A stretch of DNA of 64,000 nucleotides from positions 14,881,501-14,945,500 of the forward strand of contig CM040096.1 in the NCBI GenBank assembly GCA_022496805.1. Reading direction: 5' to 3'. The notes beneath the pieces were generated by a model. The model did not search any database and was not told the DNA's origin. It worked only from the letters and a program-made list of their open reading frames with translations. A program made the translations under genes and the position numbers. Source of the stretch: Pohlia nutans (lineage: Eukaryota; Streptophyta; Bryopsida; Bryales; Mniaceae). Below, in pieces: positions 36,185-48,331 of this stretch; position 1 is the stretch's first letter; every line of letters starts with the position of its first letter.

Positions 36185-38803
36185 TCACAAATAGTATCGT
36201 CCTTGCTCTGTTGCTATTTTCTGGGTATATTTTGTAAGGTGAAGAAGTTTCAAGCTTAACATCAAATCATCATCAGCTTCTTCCTGGAAAAAAAATTCTA
36301 ATGAACTTTAAATTTGCAAATAACATGTTATATTGATGCTTATGATATTTATGAATGACTATATGTAACTTCTTCAACAAAAAATAAGAAGTTGCATGAG
36401 CAGTTTAGCACCTTGGTTTTAGCATTAGGAAGTTTGAACAAAGGTGCATGCTTTAGCATGTCTGGAAAAACAATATACCTACAATGTTTGTCACGTCATT
36501 CAATAATATTTCAGCACTTTTTACTGTCAATGATAAAAATAATAATTAAAAACATGTCTTACCAATAGTATTAGGGAGTAATGGATTTAGTTATTATTTA
36601 CAACAAATGATATTATCAATAATATTGGTTGTTGTGTTTGACATGGTATGGTATACTCAGTTCTCAACTAAACATAAAAATATAATATATAGTATCTTTA
36701 TTTATATGTATGTAAGTTTGGACATGAATGTTGAAAAACCTTATTCTCTTGCCTCGAATAAAAATCAAATCTAACTTGAAAGGTCTTAGTCTCTGTCTTT
36801 TCTTTTGCCTCAACTTTATTTCATATCAAACATAGTTTTTACTGGTGAGTGTTGGACTATCTATACAAGAATTTTTTTTAATACCTCTCAAAATAATAAA
36901 GTAAAGAGACAAAAACATCTTATTGTTTATTTTCAAGATTAAATAAACCAAAAAAATCTCATGTTTTTTTTGTTTTTTTAGATAAAAAATAAAGAGATGT
37001 CCATAGGCAAACCAATGGATATCTTCTATATATGAACAAAATTCTTCAATGACTTGATTTAAAAATATGTTGTATCAAAATGAGCCATATCACTTATTCG
37101 CTATGCAAATTTCTTAACATCATTGTATAAAGACTATAGTTGATGATTGAATAATTCATTCTAATTTTATTTGTCTTCATTGCTAAAAAATCCATATATA
37201 AAATATTATAAATTTTGATTATTTTTTTCATTAAGATATTAAAAATGTTGAATTTTTATTAGCTACATATTTTATATACAATGTATTTGAACATGTCAAA
37301 TTTATTTATCACTTATTTTCAAATTTTATAAGAAAGTCATGGCAAGACATCATCGTAAGACATGACCGTATATATTCAATTTTTATTTCCAAAATTTATT
37401 TAAGATATTTTAGGATTTGAATACACTCCTAACATATTAAACTATATAAACTTAAGATGTGTGTTGAAAACATATATATTTTTTATATATAAAAAATTCA
37501 ATTAAAAATTCTCAATTTTTGAAAACTTGAAAGTGAATTAACAAGAGGGTTTTGAAAAATATGATTGAAATCCTTCTTATAATTTTCAATTTTACATAAA
37601 AAATAGAATATTAAAAATGAAAATTAAACTAAAATGTTCACTGATTAAAATAATTACTTGATTACAATTATAAATTTGAATTATGAAAATTGCACTATCA
37701 ATGTTTCAATATATAATTTACAATCAATGTTTCAATATAAATTTTACCCACAAATTCAAATTACAAAAATGATTAGTTTCAAAATATAAATACAAAATCA
37801 AATCAAACATCAAACTTATAGCCCAATTAGTTTTACTATCAATGAGAATAGAAAAACAAAAAAAATCTTTATGAAAATTCAATACATAATCTTTACATCA
37901 ACATTCATTATTTGGCAAAATAATGTTGTTCTTTTTATCACTCAAAATTTGAAATACCATATTATCATTTAGCTTCCATGATATTGGTTAAACTGTGACA
38001 TTGATCAATATCATTATATTTATTAATACTTCATAGATATATTCAATTTTATGATTCAACTTTGAAACATTCTACAATCCAAAATCTAAGTATTGTTAAA
38101 AATGTAATCATTATTCAACATCAACTATAATTTGAACAAGAAATAAGAAATAAAATTAAAAAATTCATAGCGCTTACAAGCATTTGCATTAAATGATTCA
38201 AAACAAACTCACATATTTATATCCCAACTTCAGTAGCAATCAATTGAAGAATGAAATTTTTATTTAGCAACAATACAAATATTCTTTTTATAACAAATTG
38301 ATTTTTTTTTAAATTCTTCAAGTTTTGTTATCAACAGAAATGTACATTTGTAGTCACTAAAAGCCTTTGTCCAACAAATATGACCAAAAAATGAGTAATT
38401 TTGGCAATATATGGTAATTTCATTTACTATTGCAAAAAAATAATTATGCTAAAATGACAACAAGTATTACCTTCCTGGAGGTGGAAGTGTATATAATAGA
38501 TTCAAGTTGACTTGTCCAATTATTTTCTGATTCAATGAGTGTGCCTTGACACTTATCACCATTTTTGAGCTCAATACTAACTCTGTGGCCTTCTCCTTCG
38601 TGCAATAACTTCAAAGGAATCTCTAAATCATCTTCCTTGCTTATCTTATCACCAATATGTCCAACTTTGTGATCTTCTTTACCAATATCTCTATTTTTAA
38701 ATGACATGTAGTTCATATTCTTCTTATCACCAATATGTCCAACTTTGAGATCTTCTTGGCCAATATCTCTACTTTTTAATGACATATAGTTCATATTCTT
38801 CAT
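36185..38803 (-). CDS. Divergent SmD3-like spliceosomal protein with N-terminal repeat
   Basis: Sm-fold protein of the snRNP core by resemblance. Exons in transcript order: 38803-38471, 36774-36740, 36478-36412, 36283-36185. All phases join and give about 177 residues. The Sm1 motif is in PLKLLHEGEGHRVSIELKNG and GTLIESENNWTSQLESIIYT. Sm2 is in LDLIFIRGKRIR, followed by YIVFPDMLKHAPLFK, which parallels the VIPDMLKNAPMFK end of SmD3. Compared with SmD3, about three residues are missing at the exon 1-2 join. The Arg/Gly tail is replaced by an unrelated EEADDDLM... tail. About 60 residues precede the Sm domain, including two 26-residue repeats starting MNYMSLKSRDIG and MNYMSFKNRDIG. An intact frame over four exons argues against a processed pseudogene. 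Expression is unproven, and a remote upstream exon is possible. Confidence 0.7.
38638..38800 (-). repeat. 78-bp tandem duplication inside the SmD3-like first exon
   Basis: Two copies of about 78 bp (landmark TTATCACCAATATGTCCAAC on the plus strand, at about 38645 and 38725). They encode the duplicated 26-residue segment ending VGHIGDK. The unit is a multiple of three, so the frame is kept. Confidence 0.85.
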
Positions 38804-39452
38804 TGTGGTATAAATGAACAAAAAAACTATCAAGATGATGCAAGAAATGAATTCATATATTTTACAAAACACTTTCTTCTTAAATACGCACAATCTTTTT
38901 TTTTAAAGCTAATCCTTATTTCTTAAATTTATTTATTTTTCATAAGGTATTAAAATAAAAAATAGAGTATAATATATTTAACAATAATTACTATAGAATT
39001 AAAATCAAGAAATCATCATAAAAGAAGATTTTATTTTTTATTTTTAAATTTTAATTGTCAATAAATCAATTGTTTTATAGTGTATCAAAATTTATAAAAT
39101 ATAAGTAAATGAATTATTGGCATTATATTTGAATAAATAAAATTGATTTATTTTTCTTCAGGATCTCTGTCCATTATAAAATTTAAATACATTGACTTAA
39201 TATTTTTAATTTGATATTGTATGATTACTTATTAAAAATAAAAATATATATTTTAAATATCCAAAAAAATTGGCTTGCAAAAAATAGAGTATCTAATTAA
39301 ACAAAAGTTGATACATGGTAAAATTTAACTTTTTAAACAAATTTAATTTAATATAAATTAACAAAAATGTTTTTTTTCAAAGTGATGAACTCTGTTCAAC
39401 ACAAACATTTGTAATTTGAAACAGACGATAAGGCAATTTACGAGACTTTTAA

Positions 39453-40017
39453 CCCCTAAATGCCTACAGCCCTCTCCAAATTGGGCAGTTTTGCAAAAAT
39501 GCATTATAAAATGCAATTAAGAGGGATATTTTGAACTTGATGTATGAATAAAAGTTGTACATTATGAATTTTAGATTCTATCCATATAGTTAAATCTATG
39601 ATTGCAATCACCAATATTTTGTATAAATCTTGAAACTTAAAATTCAAAATTCTTTTGTAATTCAATTACGAATAAGATATTAACAATCAATGGATGAAAT
39701 TTGTTGTGATGGGTTGAAATGTAATACTCTAAGTGTAGTGATTTTTGGAGATTTTTTGATTGCATAATTTTTTGAGTTGACTTTTTCAAGAGCACTTTTG
39801 AACACTTTTGAACTAAGATCTTAGAATTTTTTAGCGAATCACTGCAACATGAAATGAGGCATAAAAAATCATTCCCTTTCTAATCGGTTCTCACATGCAT
39901 GAAGCTAACTTCCTATAAAACCTATAGTAAAAAACTCACTGTAAAAAGTACATGACATACGAGAAAATGTGGATGAAATCTGTACATCGTCCAAATGGAC
40001 ACTTAGGAAGTTAAGGG
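39453..40017. mobile_element. TTAA-flanked MITE, type C, copy 2
   Basis: Starts CCCCTAAATGCCTACAGCCC after TTAA (39449-39452) and ends before TTAA (40018-40021). 565 bp. It matches 49531-50099 (inverted) over its length, for example GTACATTATGAATTTTAGAT and GTGTAGTGATTTTTGGAGA. Confidence 0.9.
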
Positions 40018-40150
40018 TTAACAATTAGATAATTCTATAGATGTATGTATGTAATCGAGTAATGAATATGATATAAATACATTTGCAACTAGAATACATT
40101 TTCAACTAATAGGATCATTCAAATTTTGCAGATTGGCCCAAAGAGTTCTA

Positions 40151-42298
40151 AGGTAGAGGTACCTAAAACCACCACAAACCTAAAACCACCAACTTCTACA
40201 CCATTCCTTCATTTTAGGGAGGAAATGTAAGTTGTCGGTACATGATTTAACTTTTGAGCAATTCATGCATAAGTCATGTAATGAAAGCCTACATTTTCTT
40301 CCTGAAATGAAAGAGGGGTGTAGAAGTTGGTAGTTTTAGGTGTCATGGTGGATTAACCCCTAAATGCCCAAGCATCCAAATAGTGGATGGTGGTTAGTCA
40401 AATTCAATTTCAACCTTAAAGATGATTATTTTTGCTTTCAAGTCCAACTAAAAAAATGGAGATTATCAAGTCTAGTTTCTACTTCACTTTGTAAATTTGA
40501 AAAAATCATAATATTAAGTATTTTATTGCACTTGCAATGTCAAGAGGTCATAATCCAAACTACACTACAAAGCATATGTCATTATCAAATTTCCAAATTT
40601 AGAAAATATATTTTAAATTGAATTTTCCCATATGGTTCTTCATTGTAACTTGAACCTTTTATATTATTCTTTTGGTAATTAGGAACAATTTTGTAATTTA
40701 TATGAATTTCTTTGTGTATTTGACTTCAGAAACCATATTAAATTTATAACGCATTAAGAAAATTTGAGGATCAATAGGAAACATACAGTGACGGACAAAA
40801 CTGAGTACTGATTTGAAACTTTTTCATTCAAACAACCATACCATGAGCATCAATGGGCAAAGTCCAAAAGTGAATATGCAAAAGTTGTGGTGTGCGACAT
40901 ATAACACATTACTCCGGAAGTTTGAAGAAAAACTCAATTGTGATTTGAAAGAAAATGAATTTCAAAGTTAGCCATGTCTAAAACTCGGTTTTGTGCGATA
41001 TAATTCGGAACTACTTTAAATTTTGTCAATTTTTTCTTAGAGCTTCAAAAAAACTTTTTGTGCCTTGGCATGTTGGTATACATCATTTTAGATTGTTGTA
41101 CACGAAAATTGAAGGAAGTTGATATTTATAGAATTTAAAATATTCATAATTTGACAAACATGCAAATGATGTTGGTTCTCACGATATTTGAATATTTTTT
41201 TGGAATTGAGAGCATGGGACTGCATTGGCCATTGTATAGAGAGTATAGGTTGCAACATGAACCATTGTTACATCTTAATGCCCTTGCATTTGAAATAGTT
41301 GTTAAATAGGCCAATGCGTTCAATTTATATATTAGAGTTTTATGATGCACTTTTTTGGTCTAACTTTTTTGTACAAAGTCTAGAGTTTATGATGCACATA
41401 CTCAATCAACCAACTGAACAACTTGTCTTTTTGTGTTCAATATCATCAGAAAATGGCCAAGTTTATGAAAGTCAGTGTAATTTCTGGCAGTTTTGAACTT
41501 TTTGATGATAATGAAAATGATATGCTTTTTTTTTTTGATTTGTAGGATTGATTATGTGCGTCATGAACTCTAGTATTTGTACAAAAAAACCTAGACCAAA
41601 ATAGTGCATCAAATAGCTCTAATATATAAATTGAACGCATTGGCCTATTCAACAACTATTTCAAATGCAAGGGCATTAAGATGTAACAATGGTTCATGTT
41701 GCAACCTATACTCTCTATACAATGGCCAATGCAGTCCCATGCTCTCAATTCCAAAAAAATATTCAAATATCGTGAGAACCAACATCATTTGCATGTTTGT
41801 CAAATTATGAATATTTTAAATTCTATAAATATCAACTTCCTTCAATTTTCGTGTACAACAATCTAAAATGATGTATACCAACATGCCAAGGCACAAAAAG
41901 TTTTTTTGAAGCTCTAAGAAAAAATTGACAAAATTTAAAGTAGTTCCGAATTATATCGCACAAAACCGAGTTTTAGACATGGCTAACTTTGAAATTCATT
42001 TTCTTTCAAATCACAATTGAGTTTTTCTTCAAACTTCCGGAGTAATGTGTTATATGTCGCACACTACAACTTTTGCATATTCACTTTTGGACTTTGCCCA
42101 TTGATGCTCATGGTATGGTTGTTTGAATGGAAAAGTTTCAAATCAGTACTCAGTTTTGTCCATCACTGTATGTTTACATTTATTAAAAATATTTCAAAAA
42201 GTATATCAAAGGCTATTGATGAGCAAACTCCATATGAAAGTGTTGTTTGACTTTTTTGTGAAAGCCCTGGGCATTTAGGGGTTAAGGTACCTCTACCT
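40151..42298. mobile_element. TA-flanked MITE (type D) split by a 1.9 kb foldback element
   Basis: Ends AGGTAGAGGTACCTAAAACC and, inverted, AGGTAGAGGTACC, with TA on both sides (40149-40150 and 42299-42300). Its halves match the uninterrupted 220 bp copy at 55747-55966. The break lies at the single TTAA of that copy (about 55950). Confidence 0.88.
40357..42281. mobile_element. TTAA-flanked foldback element with 630 bp arms
   Basis: Starts CCCCTAAATGCCCA after TTAA (40353-40356) and ends TGGGCATTTAGGGG before TTAA (42282-42285). 1925 bp. Between 40782 and 42173 it is an inverted repeat: arms of about 630 bp (40782-41411 and 41545-42173) around a spacer of about 133 bp, with very few mismatches. 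The same 68-codon chance frame reads from both arms (41350-41144 minus and 41604-41810 plus) and differs at only a few residues. No transposase is visible. The near identity of the arms implies recent origin or gene conversion. Confidence 0.92.
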
Positions 42299-42301
42299 TA
42301 C

Positions 42302-43480
42302 ATCACGATCTAACCCAAACTTTTCATTCTACATGGTAGTTTCTGTGACACAAATTTGGCACCAAAACTTTGAACCAACCCAAGAAAATTGGATTGTGGT
42401 TTTTCTTGACCCAAGTTTACAACTTGGACCCAAACACCTCAAATCCACCCTCACTGTTAGAACTCACACGCCTTTACCATCCATACAATTATTGACCCAG
42501 TTACTTATCAGTTGGTTTGGGCCAACAATCGGATCAGGTCATAATGTAAAACGTGCAACGAGCATATGACCCCCTTCCGGTTGTGCTAAGAATATCCGCA
42601 CCGGTTTTGCCAAACCTAACTTAGACTTTGAAGGCATAATTATATTCAGAGGCTTTTCAGGCCCAGTCCATTTTCAGCGTAAAGTGAAGAATCTCAAGGA
42701 CTTTTCCTGAATACTGGAAGAAATTATTCAAAAATCATCTAATTATTCAGAGATCATCTAAAGTTCAGGGCCAGGGAGCACCCCTGGAGAAGCTCTAATA
42801 TGGTTCACCACATCTGTCCACAGAACAAGTGCATCTGTCTCTTCCATATAACTTCCTGCCTGCTTTTTCTGCAACATCATGCTGAACTAAAACTAACACT
42901 CTGACTCCATTCATCACTGCCTTCAATGAACACACATCCCTTAAAGAGAAGGCCTGCCAAATAGTTGTCACTGCCATCAGCCTAACATTATTCAGCAATG
43001 CTCAAAAGCTCCCCTAGTTTCCTCAGATAATGAATTTCCATAAGGCAGAGCCGACTCACATGATTCAAACAAGTATAACATTTAGTAGCATGCAGTGGCT
43101 CTGCCTGGCCCCGCAGTAGATGGTGCAGCATATTCCACACCCAACAAGGCTTCATCAGTAGCTAATTGGACAGGTGGAGTCCCAAGGTGATGAGCAGAGT
43201 GCATGAAGGAAAAGCAGAGGACATGAAGGCTACTGAATAATCAGGTCGGTACATTGGATTACAAACAAAAAAAACATCATGTACAAGTGAGACTCGTAGA
43301 AACCCTGAAGGAACCACACATAACACAGATAGAACTACCCTCTTCAAAGTCCTTCTGACACGCCAGTTAATGGAGTTTTATGCATATTGAAGGCTGGTGA
43401 TCCCATGCTTTCATACGATATATCATAAAGTCTACCCTGGTCACACCAAGTATGCCAATGAGGAAAGGGAGACCTGGTTC
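42302..43480. other. Spacer and dispersed repeats downstream of FQR1
   Basis: About 42640-42800 resembles 19385-19582. About 43060-43260 is repeat family E copy 3. The 3'UTR of the quinone reductase (minus strand) lies somewhere in the right part. Confidence 0.5.
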
Positions 43481-46395
43481 TCAAGCCTTCAGTTTCTTCA
43501 CAACCTCTGCGGTAATCTTGCCCTGGTGGAAAGCTTGCTCCAGCTCTAGCTTGGTGGGTTTCCGAGTCCCGTCCCCGGCAAAAGTGCCAGACCCATAGGG
43601 CGATCCACCCTTTACCTCGTTCATCTCAAACATGCCAGCTCCGAAAGTGTAGCCGATGGGCACAAAGATCATCCCGTGGTGAGTCAACTGCGTGATGGCT
43701 GTCAAACTGCACAAATTGCAACCAAAATCACAAGGTAAACCCCTAAAGGACTAAGAATTCATGGTTTTAAAACAACAGATTCAAATCGATTATATTGTGA
43801 AAAATATAATTCAGATAGGACCAGATTTTATATCACTGGAATCAATGAAGAACATTGATCAAAAGACAAATAAGTTTGAATAGAAGGAGTTCTACATAAG
43901 ACTTATTCAAAACTGCTACTCCATTTCATAATAAGAGTCCACCTTTTTTGACATGATTCAACTTGACGTTTCTTTTGCCAAAAGAAGTCATATCAATACT
44001 CAAAAAATGGGCTATCTTTAATTGTAGTACGTAGTTTTTGTGTCACTCTCATTGTCCGCCCTGTTTGAAGTAGACAATGCTCACATTTTGAAGAATAGAA
44101 CATAGGACAAAAACTACGAAAAAAAAACATGCCAAAAAAGAGGACTCTTATTATGAAACAGAGGGAGTACAAAAAAACATAAGACCCAATTTGGGCTTCT
44201 TGGTCCTTTAGTAGTGGTTAAGCTCCGAGCTCTGCACACTCCCCACTGTTCACAATACCAAATTCTTGTATTTATTCACAGTACCAAAAGCTTAACAGAC
44301 ACTGTAGAGTGCATGGCTGAATTGAGAACGCAATTCAGCCTACCTCTTTCCGGAAAAAAGTGTGCAAATTGAGCCTCATGTAGCATGTGTACGTTCTTTT
44401 CTCCAGTTTTACTTATGTTTTAACAAACATGTGCAATGTTCTACATTGATTCTGGTGATATAAAAGTTGAACCATCTGACTTATATGAACAAATAAGATT
44501 GATGTCACACGTTTCAAACAAATCTGCAGACAACTATTTTCAGACAGAGGAGAAGTGATTTGCAGATATTAGTAAAGCTTTCCATGCTATGCAAAAAAAT
44601 AATTAAAAATCTAGATCATTCGATTTGCAAGTAGGTTAGACTCAAGAAGGTTATGACACGGAGCACACAACACATGGACCACAATTGATTACTATCAACA
44701 ACCTTCTGTAGAATGTGTACGTCATATAGGGACTCTTTTCTCCCGTTTTACTAATGTTTTGACAAACATGTGCGATGTTCTTCATTGATTCTGGTGATAT
44801 AAAAGTTGAACCATCTGACTTATATGATCAGATAAGATTGATGTCACACGTTTCCAACAAAACTGCAGACACATAATTCCAGACACGGGAAGTGTTTGCA
44901 GATATTGGTAACCTTTCCATGCAATGCAAAATAAAATCTAAATCATTCAATTTGCAAGCGTTGAGGGGCACGGAGCACACAACACATAGACGAAAATTGA
45001 TTACTATCAACAAACAAAAAACAGGAGAGGTTACAAGGGTACTCACGCCGTGGTTTCCTGGCCACCATTTTGAGAACCGGTGCTGATGAAGATGCCAGCA
45101 GGCTTTCCAGCCAGCGACTGCGTTCGCCACAGACCACCGGTGGCGTCAAGGAACGACTTGAACTGGGCCGCCATCATGCCGTAACGAGTGGGAAATCCGA
45201 ACAGGAAGCCATCGGCATCGGGCAAGTCCTTGGGGCTCAGAATTGGCACCTCCGCCTTGGGTGGCGCGCCCATCTTTTCCAGCACGTCATGTGGCAATGT
45301 CTCTGGCACCTGCAACCAAGCATCATTTTCAGCAACAAAACCCCTCCATCTCATGTACCAATCTTCATCATGAGCTCTGCAATGGCATGTAGCATGCGCC
45401 CGGCGAGCCCATGGAGTACTCTATCTAGAATAGCCTACGACACATTAGTAGAGTCTTATTTTGAAAAGTACACAATGGAGAGTTGAGAATAGAAAGAGAT
45501 GAGGAGAATACACTACGACAATTGTGTGCATAGGAATATACATTACAGGTTGTAACTGTACTGCTTAGAACCAATATGAAGCTGCCACAACTGGTACTGA
45601 TTTCCTGAAGTAGGCTATGAAGTTACACAGCACCGTGTTAGTTCTACTTACTTGATACAGAGTCGCTTCCACACCCTCCACACTGTTGGCGCCCTTCTGA
45701 ATCTCCCTCGCCAGGGCTTCTATGTGCCCGTACATGGAGTAATATCTGTCATAGTCGTCCCATCCAGCATATCAGTTGAATATTTTCATCTCCGAAACAA
45801 GAAATGGAAACCCTCAACTCCTAATATCAGCAATTAGCGTAATCTCACCAGTAGTCATATCAGAAACCAATCATCATTTCGAATCGAAACCCTGAACTCC
45901 GAAGCTCACCAATTGGCACTAATCCCACATACATGGAGTAATATCCTTAGTACTACCATGATACAGCTATCAGAAACCATTGCAATCTCCGATCTAGCTT
46001 GAAATTGAAATCCTGAACTCCTAAACATAGCAATTAGCACTAATTAACCCCACTTCAATCTAAGCCAGAGGGAGGGACTAATCGAACACGAAACAAGAAA
46101 TGGAAACCCTCAACTCCTAATCTCAGCAATTAGAGTAATCTCACCAGTAGTCCCATGTAAGAAACCAATGGTTAAAAGCATCGAAACCCGGAACTCCTAA
46201 CCTCAGCAATTCGCGCTAACCCCACACACAAGGAGTAGTATCTTTAGTAGTCCCATCCAGCTATCCGAAACGATTGCAATCTCCGATCTAGCTTGAAGTT
46301 GAAAACCTCAGCAATTAGCACTAACCCAACTTCAATCTAAGCCAGAGGGGAGGTTTTAGTCGGACAACTTACACAATGTACACCTTCGCAGCCAT
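43481..46395 (-). CDS. FQR1: NAD(P)H:quinone oxidoreductase, FQR1/WrbA family
   Basis: Flavodoxin-like FMN enzyme that reduces quinones by two electrons, limiting semiquinone and radical formation; cytosolic or plasma-membrane associated in plants. Exons in transcript order: 46395-46373, 45745-45652, 45309-45047, 43706-43481; phases join and give about 201 residues, the family length. Motifs: N-terminal [15 protein letters not shown] with the FMN phosphate loop (residues 9-15), [34 protein letters not shown], and C-terminal [16 protein letters not shown] and [14 protein letters not shown]. The 23-nt first coding exon is too short for ORF finding but is in phase and starts at a conserved MAAK. 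The symbol denotes the family; orthology to one Arabidopsis gene is not claimed. Confidence 0.95.
43740..44217. mobile_element. Type A TTAA element carrying a nested Stowaway MITE
   Basis: Starts CCCCTAAAGGACTAAG and ends CTTGGTCCTTTAGTAGTGG before TTAA (44218-44221). It is interrupted between ACTGCTA and CAAAAAAACAT by the element at 43919-44167. Located in FQR1 intron 3. Confidence 0.85.
43919..44167. mobile_element. Stowaway-like MITE nested in a type A element
   Basis: CTCCATTTCATAATAAGAGT faces ACTCTTATTATGAAACAGAG(GGAG) inverted, with TA on both sides (43917-43918 and 44168-44169). 249 bp. Its core matches the split element at 9822-11519 and contains the uninterrupted site CTATCTTTAATTGTAGTACG. 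Confidence 0.88.
44385..45015. repeat. Tandem duplication of about 320 bp in FQR1 intron 3
   Basis: Two copies (about 44385-44705 and 44715-45015) share a type A fragment (TTGATTCTGGTGATATAAAA), then AAGATTGATGTCACACGTTT and CGGAGCACACAACACAT. The second copy ends close to the exon 3 donor at 45045-45046. Confidence 0.8.
45780..46330. repeat. Imperfect tandem repeats in FQR1 intron 1
   Basis: The string GAAACAAGAAATGGAAACCC occurs at about 45795 and 46088. CAATCTCCGATCTAGCTTGA occurs at about 45983 and 46275, and CTTCAATCTAAGCCAGAGGG at about 46051 and 46330. This indicates a duplicated unit of about 290 bp. Confidence 0.8.
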
Positions 46396-46700
46396 GTTGC
46401 CGGCGGAGCACCACTACAAAAACAAGACGCACGACGAACTCAGATGGAGAATGTTCACGAGGGCTGGGCAGAGGAGCATGTATGAGTGAGGAGTGAGGCG
46501 GACAAAGACGATGATGACAGAGTGGAATGAGGGAGGGATCAACGGCGCACCTACAGCAGTGGGGGAGGAAAAAGCAGACGAAGCAGCAGAGCGTGTAATG
46601 CGAACGTCATCTGTCGCGAATCCAGAGGTGCGAGGTGGATATAAATAGTTGACACGGGCCGCGCGATCGAGAGAGTGCAGAGCGAAAAGGTTTGAATTCT
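46396..46700 (-). promoter_or_regulatory. FQR1 leader and likely core promoter
   Basis: Upstream of the ATG. A TATA-like string (CTATTTATATCC on the minus strand, about 46638-46649) sits about 245 bases before the start codon. That would allow a leader of about 210 nt. The surrounding sequence is less AT-rich, with GCGCGCGATCG-like strings. The same string reads GATATAAATAG on the plus strand, so direction is not certain. Confidence 0.35.
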
Positions 46701-46929
46701 ACCCATCAATGAATTCAACGATGATGATGATGGTTGCGGCAACGCCGGGGGCGTGGGCGCGGGCGCCAATGGTGCGAGTGGGGTCGTCACGGCGTCACGG
46801 AATTCGTCATGGAGCCCTGAATGTGGGCCTCAATATGGACCCTGAATGGACCGGACCTTCGGGGTTTGGGCCCTGCTACTCGGGGAGTGGTGCTCTATGG
46901 GGAAGGCAGTTTTTTAAGTAATTAAGAGC

Positions 46930-48239
46930 AAGCCCAGCAGTTCCAGAGAAAATATGTCCGCCAATCATTAATTTTAGGGCCATTTTTAACTTAGAGGAAT
47001 GTTATACAAGAAGTAGCCCAACAACATTCCTGGAGCGAACACCAAGGCAACTTATAAAACAAAGATTTTATGAAAGTAACTTGATGACCTTGAAGCACGG
47101 GCCGGTGAATAGTCTTCAAGCTCGTTATTTAATTGTTGATTGAGCATCTCTGCTCGCTTGGTGTGGGAAATTTGCTTGCGCCAAAGCTTCTGTAGATGGC
47201 GGGGAAACCTCAAACTTTGGGTCCAAAAACTATTTTTTAGAGTTAGTGGGTAGTTGTTGGGCCAAACTTCGAAGCAACTGGAGATGACTACACCAAATCT
47301 TGGCGTTGGTCCCTCCAAAACACCTGCTACTGGGCATGCTCTAAGAGCATCTACACCCATGCCCTCAATAGTGGGCCCGCAACAAGCTCTATTCACCCGT
47401 CGGACTCTATATCCCCTAAATGCAAGCACTATTCACTCGTGGGCCCCATTTTTTGAAATTTCCATTTTAGGCACCCTAGGGACTTTTTTTGGCAATTTGT
47501 TTTTGCAAATACAGTGTCTACAGCCTCTATGTTGACTATTGGGACCCTCCCGGGAATTTTAAACCTGGTTATTTTTTGAGGTGGGCCCCAACATGCACAA
47601 AATAGGGAGGCAAGTTTTGTCCTCTTACATTAGCGTCGATGAGGGGATTTAGAGTCAAGGCTCTTGGCGAGGCAGTTTAGAAGTGGTGTAGACTGCGATA
47701 GACGAGGTCCCCCTTTGTCGACCCATTTGCAAGTCCAAGCTGCAAATGTGCGTTGCCTTTTCCAACCATCCACATCCTTTCTAGGTAGCAGCAAACAAGC
47801 CAAGCGAAGTAGCGACTAAAAAAAACATAGCCGGATCACGACAACCTAAAGATTGGCGCAAGATAGTTGGGCTCAAGATTAAGAGCTTTTCGCCATGAAC
47901 AATAGAGTAGAAGAGCCATGGTTTTAAGAGCCCGCGACTCTTGAGTCCCTATTGGAGTCCCTAGAATTTGCAATGGAGGTCAAAACGTTGCCTCAGCCAT
48001 TAATTTTGCTTTGTGGCCCTCAACAGTGAAGTTACTCGAAGAGCACATAGAACAATCTCCTTGTAATTAACATGTGTACCAAATTTATTGAAAACTGATA
48101 GTTATAATTAGAAATATACTAACTCTTCCAACAAGTAGTGTTTTGCCCATATTTGAATTGAAAATAGAAGTTGATGGTGGCGGATATGCAAACTACATAT
48201 CATACAAGACTTTCACTAGTGACAACACATACCCCTTAA
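46930..48239. other. Spacer with fragments of GAGCATCTACACC-type repeat
   Basis: A left end like that of the Tourist-type element at 24821 appears at about 47345 (GAGCATCTACACCCATGC). A loose partner (GGTGTAGACTGC) is near 47690. Open frames in either strand show no protein resemblance. A lone TTAA-CCCCTAAAGGACC end lies at 48236-48252. Confidence 0.4.
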
Positions 48240-48331
48240 CCCCTAAAGGACCATGAAGACACATTGTGTGCAAGACTAATTTCATTACTTTAGTAATTTA
48301 TTTGAATTCCATAATTTTGACTCAATGTTAA

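Noticed and set aside
41144..41810. Two matching 68-codon frames in opposite orientation
   Set aside because: They are the same chance frame read from the two arms of the foldback element. No family resemblance.
45070..45486. 138-codon plus-strand frame
   Set aside because: Antisense shadow of FQR1 exon 3; the minus-strand frame has the conserved protein.
46649..46921. 90-codon plus-strand frame upstream of FQR1
   Set aside because: Composition reflects GC-rich promoter DNA; no conserved motif and no splice partner seen.
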